From contig CM076192.1 of assembly GCA_038277395.1 (NCBI GenBank), forward strand, positions 197,101,647-197,165,646: a stretch of 64,000 nt of DNA, given 5' to 3'. The notes beneath the pieces were generated by a model. The model had not been told where the DNA came from. It saw only the letters and a program-made list of their open reading frames with translations, and searched no databases. The translations under genes and the position numbers were made by a program. This DNA is from Dryocosmus kuriphilus (taxonomy: Eukaryota > Arthropoda > Insecta > Hymenoptera > Cynipidae). This document shows, in pieces, positions 59,106-64,000 of this stretch (position 1 is the stretch's first letter; every line of letters starts with the position of its first letter).

Positions 59106-60290
59106 GACTTTGCGCGCCGCGCTTCGCGCGCAGTATGCCAGCGCCTAGGGCGCGCGTCTGTTGGCTCTCGCGCTTCGCGCTCGTTAGATTATTCACCTCG
59201 CGCTACGCGCTCGGTGTTTATGGATCGTATATACCTTTAAATTAAAAATTACAAAAGAAATTATTTTACATAAGGCTCTATCGCCCTGGAATACATTCTC
59301 ATCATGACACTCGCGCTTCGCGCTAGATAATTACATTTTTTTAAAACACATTGTAGATTGGTAAAGCTCTTTGTGATTTTCCAAATTTTCACAATACAGG
59401 ATTTCCATTCTTAAAAGGAAAAGGATGAGTCTTATAAATAAATTTTGTATCCTTTCCAAGGTGAACAAATCTGCTTGTTAATATTTTCTCATATCTTGCA
59501 TAGTTTTGCTGAAAAGTGGTTTTCTTTATATTTCATAACATGTTTCACGAATAACTCTAAAACTACGCGTCTGCTCAAAAAAATTATGGACATCAAATAT
59601 GTAGATCTTTTTAAGACGAACAGCTTTGTTTCTGATTATTTTTCCGTATCTTGCATAGTTTGGCGGAAAATTTGAAATTTTTTATTTTTAATAAAGTTTT
59701 ATCGATTAAAACGAAAACCGTGTATTTTGTCAAAAAATAGTTGAAACAAAATTTGTAGATATTTTTTAACTGAACAACTTTCTTTTTTATCATTTTTCTT
59801 TTATCTTGAATATTTTGGCGGGAAACCAGAATTATTTAATTTTAATAACGTTTTCTTGATTAAAACAAAAAGCGTTCATTTTATCAAAAAACCGTTAAGA
59901 CAAAATTTGTAGATTTTTTTAAGGTGAATAATTTTACTATCCTACATTTTTTTATCTCTCATAGTTTAGCCGCAAAATGGATTTTTTGATTTTGTGAAAA
60001 CCGTTTTTGATGGATAAAACCATAACCGTCGGTCAAAAACCGCTGGCTAATGAACTCGGCCTTTCTTTTTACCCCTTAAAGAAGTTTACCAAAGCGCACT
60101 CCAGTCCGATTAGTCCTTCGAAAGTCATCGCGACCAGAGGCGACGACAACAGACACACACATACCGTCGCAAAAACCGTTTTTTCGGATTCAGGAGGTCT
60201 CAAAACTTGGAGATTTCATGAGATCTGCGAAAGCCAAATTTTGCATAAATCTAATACCTTCTCTGATGAGAATGTAAAAAGTTCGAAATT
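59106..60290. repeat. Module B, unit 1: GC palindromes, subrepeats and family X
   Basis: A GC patch at 59110-59215 (CGCGCCGCGCTTCGCGCGC, CTCGCGCTTCGCGCTCG) is followed by the reverse of the 44890-44960 sequence, then subrepeats of about 150 bp (59440-59930), then family X at 59940-60285 in the plus direction with TCCTTCGAAAGTCATCGCG. The same order recurs at 62090-63270. It lies inside an A-type repeat, whose text resumes at about 60290. Confidence 0.78.
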
Positions 60291-60311
60291 AATATCACGA
60301 TTTCTCAAACA

Positions 60312-61650
60312 AAGATCATAATATTAAATCCTAGATTTATGATTTTTGTATTTATTGATTACTATTAATTTTACATTGTACATTAAATGTTTTAATTACC
60401 TGTAATCCCACCTGGTTGAGAAGATTATCGTGAAAGAAAAAATAGCGGTTTTTTGTCAAAGACTTCTTGCAAAGAACCCAATTATACTTTCGTAATTGTA
60501 AGTTTAAGCCATTTTTTGCTATACTGGAGAATTTTCGAAACAAGTCGGTATTTCTCAACCAAATTATCAGTTCTTTAAAAAAAAATTATTAGTTTCAATA
60601 ATTTGAAGTTATGCTAAGGATTTCCGAAACTCTCCTTTGTCAACTCAAACTAGAAGAGGCCCATTTTTGCATTGGGATTGCGAAGACGTCTATTTTAAGT
60701 CATATTACGTGATAATTTTGATTAAAAAATCTTGATTTCTGTTGAAAATTCCCAAAATGTAACCTCGAATGGCTTAAGCCGAAACGTCCGCACTTTTAAT
60801 TTCGCAACAGTTATATCTCCAAAAAAAAATGAATTTTTTACGGAATATTTAAGTTTGAAATGAAAAAAAGACTAATTTAAAAAAAAAAAAATGTCGAATT
60901 ATCAGTTAGAAGAATGAATTTTCATTCGAAAATTTTTAATTGATTAAGCCAAACAATATTCTTTTCGAACCAACAATAGTTGAATTATCAACCTTAAAAG
61001 GATTTTCAAAAAGACAACTGAATTCCGGCTCAAGAAACATAAATTGTTAACAAAAGAATTTTTTTTCTGCAAAGCAGTTGGACTTTTAAAAAAAAGATGA
61101 ATTATTAACAAAACACTTGTATTTGCAAAAAAAAATAGTTAGATTTTCAGCTAAAAGGACTTATTCTTGTCCATGAATGTAACAGTTAATTTACTGAAAG
61201 AAAATAAAAGAAACAAAAATAGTCGAATTTTTATTAAAAAAACACAATTTTCCGTAAAATATTAATTTTCAACCAAATCTTAAAATTTCACAACAAAAAA
61301 AGTGTTTAAATTCCGCCAAAAAGATTCGTTCTCAACCAAAAATGAAATACCTAAGTTTGGAATAAAAGAAAGTTTAAATTTGACCCGAAATATTTCAATT
61401 CTCAACCAGAAAACTTGATTTTTCAAAAAAATATTAGTTCTCAATAAAATACATCATTTTCCAAAAAAGAAATCGAAGCTCCAATTAAAGAAATGCCTCA
61501 AAGTACACGAAGAGACATTTCCAAATAACTATAAGCCATATTTGTATTTTGGTTTAAAAAATTATATTTTCAAAAAATAGTGTATTTTTAATAAAACAAG
61601 TTTTCGACTAAATATGGTGAATTCTTAAACGAAAAATGTAAAAGTTGACA
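60312..61650. repeat. AT-rich module A, unit 2
   Basis: Near-collinear with 57775-59105: the same landmark phrases are at 60405, 60484 and 60758. No coding capacity. A further partial unit follows (61650-62090; TTTAGAAGATGATCCTGAAAG at 61849). Confidence 0.82.
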
Positions 61651-62089
61651 TAAAACAAAAAAAATTTTCCAACCAAAAATGTATGTCTTTTTATGTGGTT
61701 TCATTCATTTAGTCATATTACATTATTGGTCTACATTAACGTTAACAAAATTTTAAGTCCTGGATTTCTGAGTATTTTATTAATAAAATACTACTTATTC
61801 TATATTGAATTCTATATAATTTTTTTTAGCTGCTCTACTCTCCCTTTGTTTAGAAGATGATCCTGAAAGTAGAAAATAGCGATTTCCTATTAATGAATGT
61901 TTACAACGAACCTAATTGTACTTTCGTACTCGTAAGCTTAAGGCATTTGAGGCTGTGTTGGAGAATTTTCGCTCCAAGTTAATACTTTTCAAACAAAATC
62001 ATCAGTTATTTTAGAACAAGAGTGGATCAGTTAATTAAATGAAAAAAAATTAATTTAGAAATAAAAATAGTTGAATTTTTAATTTAAAA

Positions 62090-63270
62090 ATCTGCTCGCT
62101 TCGCGGGCACATTCTCATGGCGGGCTCAGCGCGAAGTATGAGCGCGCCTAGGGCGCGCGTCTGTTGGCACTCGCGCTTCGCGCTCGACCTTGGCTCGTGC
62201 TTCCCGCTCGATAGATTATTCACCTCGCGCTACGCACTCAGTGTTTGTGGATCGTGTAAGCCTTTAAATTAAAAATTACAAAAGGAATTATTTTACTTAA
62301 GGTTCTATCGCCCTTAAGGAATGCATTCTCATGACACTCGCGCTTCGCGCTCGATAAATACATTTCTTTAAAACACATTGTAGATTGGTAAAGTTTTTTA
62401 GTGATCTTCCAAATTTTCACAATACAGGATTTCGGTTCTTAAAAGTAAAACGATGAGTCTTCTTGTAAATAAATTATGTAGCTCTTTCCAAAGTGAACAA
62501 TTCTACTTGTTAATATTTTCTCATATGTTGCATAGTTTTGCTGAAAAGTGGTTTTCTTTATGTTTCATAAAATATTTTACGAATAACTCAAAAACTCCGC
62601 GTCTGCTAAAAAAAATGATAGAAAAAAAATTTGTAGACATTTTTGAGGCGAACAACTTTGTTTATTACTATTTTCCCGTATCTTGCATAGTTTGGCGGGA
62701 AATTTGAAATGTTTGATTTTCAATAACGTTTTATCGATTAAATCAAAAAACGTGCATTTATCAAACAATGATTAAAACCAAATTTGTAGACGTTTTTCAG
62801 TTAAACAACTCTGTTCTTTGCCATTTTTTTGTCTTCATTTCATCAAGAAACGGCTAAGACAAAATTTGTAGATTTTTTTAAGGTTTCCCATTTTACTTTC
62901 TTACATTTTTTTTGTATCTCTCATAGTATGGCCGGAAAATGGATTTTCTAATTTTGGGAGAACAGTTTTTGATAGATAAAACAATAACCGTTGGTCAGAA
63001 ATCGCTGGTTAACGAACTCGTACCTTCTTTTGACCCCTTGAAGAAGTGTACCAAAGCGCACTCGAATGCGATTAGTCCTTCGAAGGTTATCGTGGGAAAA
63101 GTCTCCAACGACAACGACAACGGCGACGAAAACGACGCCGACAACGGCGACGACAACGACGACGACGAGGACAACAGACAGACAGACACCGTCGTAAAGA
63201 CCGTTTTTTTCGGATTTAGGAGGTCTAAAAACGTGGAGATTTCATGAAATTCGCGAATGTCAAATTTTAC
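62090..63270. repeat. Module B, unit 2: GC palindromes, subrepeats and family X
   Basis: Same layout as unit 1. GC patch at 62090-62240 (GCGCGCCTAGGGCGCGC, CTCGCGCTTCGCGCTCG), subrepeats at 62450-62910 and family X at 62930-63265 with TCCTTCGAAGGTTATCGTG and a long GACAACGACGACGACGAGGA microsatellite. The frame through it (Asp/Asn runs) is a simple-repeat artefact. Confidence 0.78.
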
Positions 63271-63529
63271 ATAAATTCTAAATAAAAAAAAAAGATTAAA
63301 TTTCACAGACCATAGTTGAATTTTCAACCAAAAAACATGACTCTTCAACAAAAATTTAATTCTTGACAAAATTCATGACTTTCCGCAAAGGAAGACAAAA
63401 TTTCAACAAAGCAAATGTCTCAAAGTGCACGAAAAGGCATTTCCAAAGAAACATAAACCATATATGTATTTTTGAATTAAAAATTTTAATTTTCAACAAA
63501 ATAGAGAATTTTGAATAAATAACAGTTCT

Positions 63530-63980
63530 CTACTATATACGGTGAATTTTTAAAAGAAAATGGAGAAGTTGAATCAAAGTAAAAAAAAAAAAAATTCCAA
63601 ACAAATATATATGTTATTTATGTGGTTAAATTAGTTTGGTGATATTATTGCCCCTCATTAACGTTACCAAGATCTAAAATTCTAGGTTTATGATTATCTT
63701 ATTTAAAACTACTGTTTATTTTATATTGTATTTTAGATAATATTTTAATTACCTCTCCTACCCCTTGTTCGAGAAGATGATCCTGAAAAAGAAAAAAAAG
63801 CGATTTTTTATTAACGAATTTTTTCAACGAACCACTTTGTACTTTCGTACTCGTATGTTTAAGCTATTTGAGTTCATGTTAGAGAATTTTCGCCCCAAAT
63901 TAATGTTTTTCAACCAAAATCGTCATTCCTTTTTGGTAAAAATTATTCCTCCTTACGTGAATGTTCAACTGTTTTGGTAA
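63530..63980. repeat. AT-rich module A, partial unit 4 at the window edge
   Basis: It contains TTCGAGAAGATGATCCTGAA (63769) and TGTACTTTCGTACTCGTA (63837), the landmarks of module A. It runs off the end of the window, so the array probably continues. Confidence 0.7.
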
Positions 63981-64000
63981 AAACTGATGTTTTAGTTAAA

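Noticed and set aside
62939..63247. An Asp/Asn-rich protein (also frames at 409-630 and 60007-60321)
   Set aside because: The acidic run is translated GAC/AAC microsatellite within a dispersed repeat, and the frames break in other copies.

Overview
The window is a stretch of animal nuclear DNA, most likely from an arthropod and probably an insect. It is AT-rich and has no operons. It holds the decayed remains of several animal transposon classes: BEL/Pao and Ty3-type LTR retrotransposons, an APE-type LINE, a mariner, a tRNA-derived SINE and a foldback element. Much of the rest is satellite-like and low-complexity DNA. The species and order cannot be fixed from sequence alone. I found no rRNA, functional tRNA or CRISPR.

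Layout. 1-7450: first copy of a large segmental duplication (second copy about 43120-50830). It carries members of a dispersed repeat family (here 'family X'), a (TA)n tract and a truncated BEL/Pao element with a SINE inside its gag. 7890-8915: foldback element. 9990-11650: AT-rich DNA. 11668-15268: one LINE on the minus strand with a perfect 15-bp target-site duplication. About 17229-23490: a Ty3-type retrotransposon on the plus strand with many stops. 23870-25740: remains of an unidentified, possibly virus-like or Polinton-like, protein pair, one partner broken and one intact. 26883-28207: a mariner with perfect 28-bp inverted repeats and one frameshift in its transposase. 28319-34790: a tandem array of roughly 3.2-kb units. 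Each of two units carries a minus-strand exon of an unknown protein, a third unit is truncated, and the units are separated by minisatellites of about 75 bp. 35030-38910: a field of degenerate CTTAAAATCC-like repeats, interrupted by a 1.2-kb island. 39300-43175: a long inverted repeat of AT-rich arms around a GC-rich core with repeats of about 125 bp. 43120-54740: second copy of the duplication and the long copy of the BEL/Pao element (gag, RT, RNase H, integrase, 3' LTR remnant). 54740-57770: poorly resolved repeat debris. 57770-63980: alternating AT-rich modules (A) and modules with palindromic GC patches plus family X (B).

The best host-gene candidate is the minus-strand exon pair at 28319-28761 and 31134-31672. 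Both have good splice acceptors, both are open, and they resemble each other more closely than their flanks do. The retroelement reading frames are nearly all dead. The mariner is the youngest-looking insertion. The LINE keeps a perfect target duplication although its frame has decayed.
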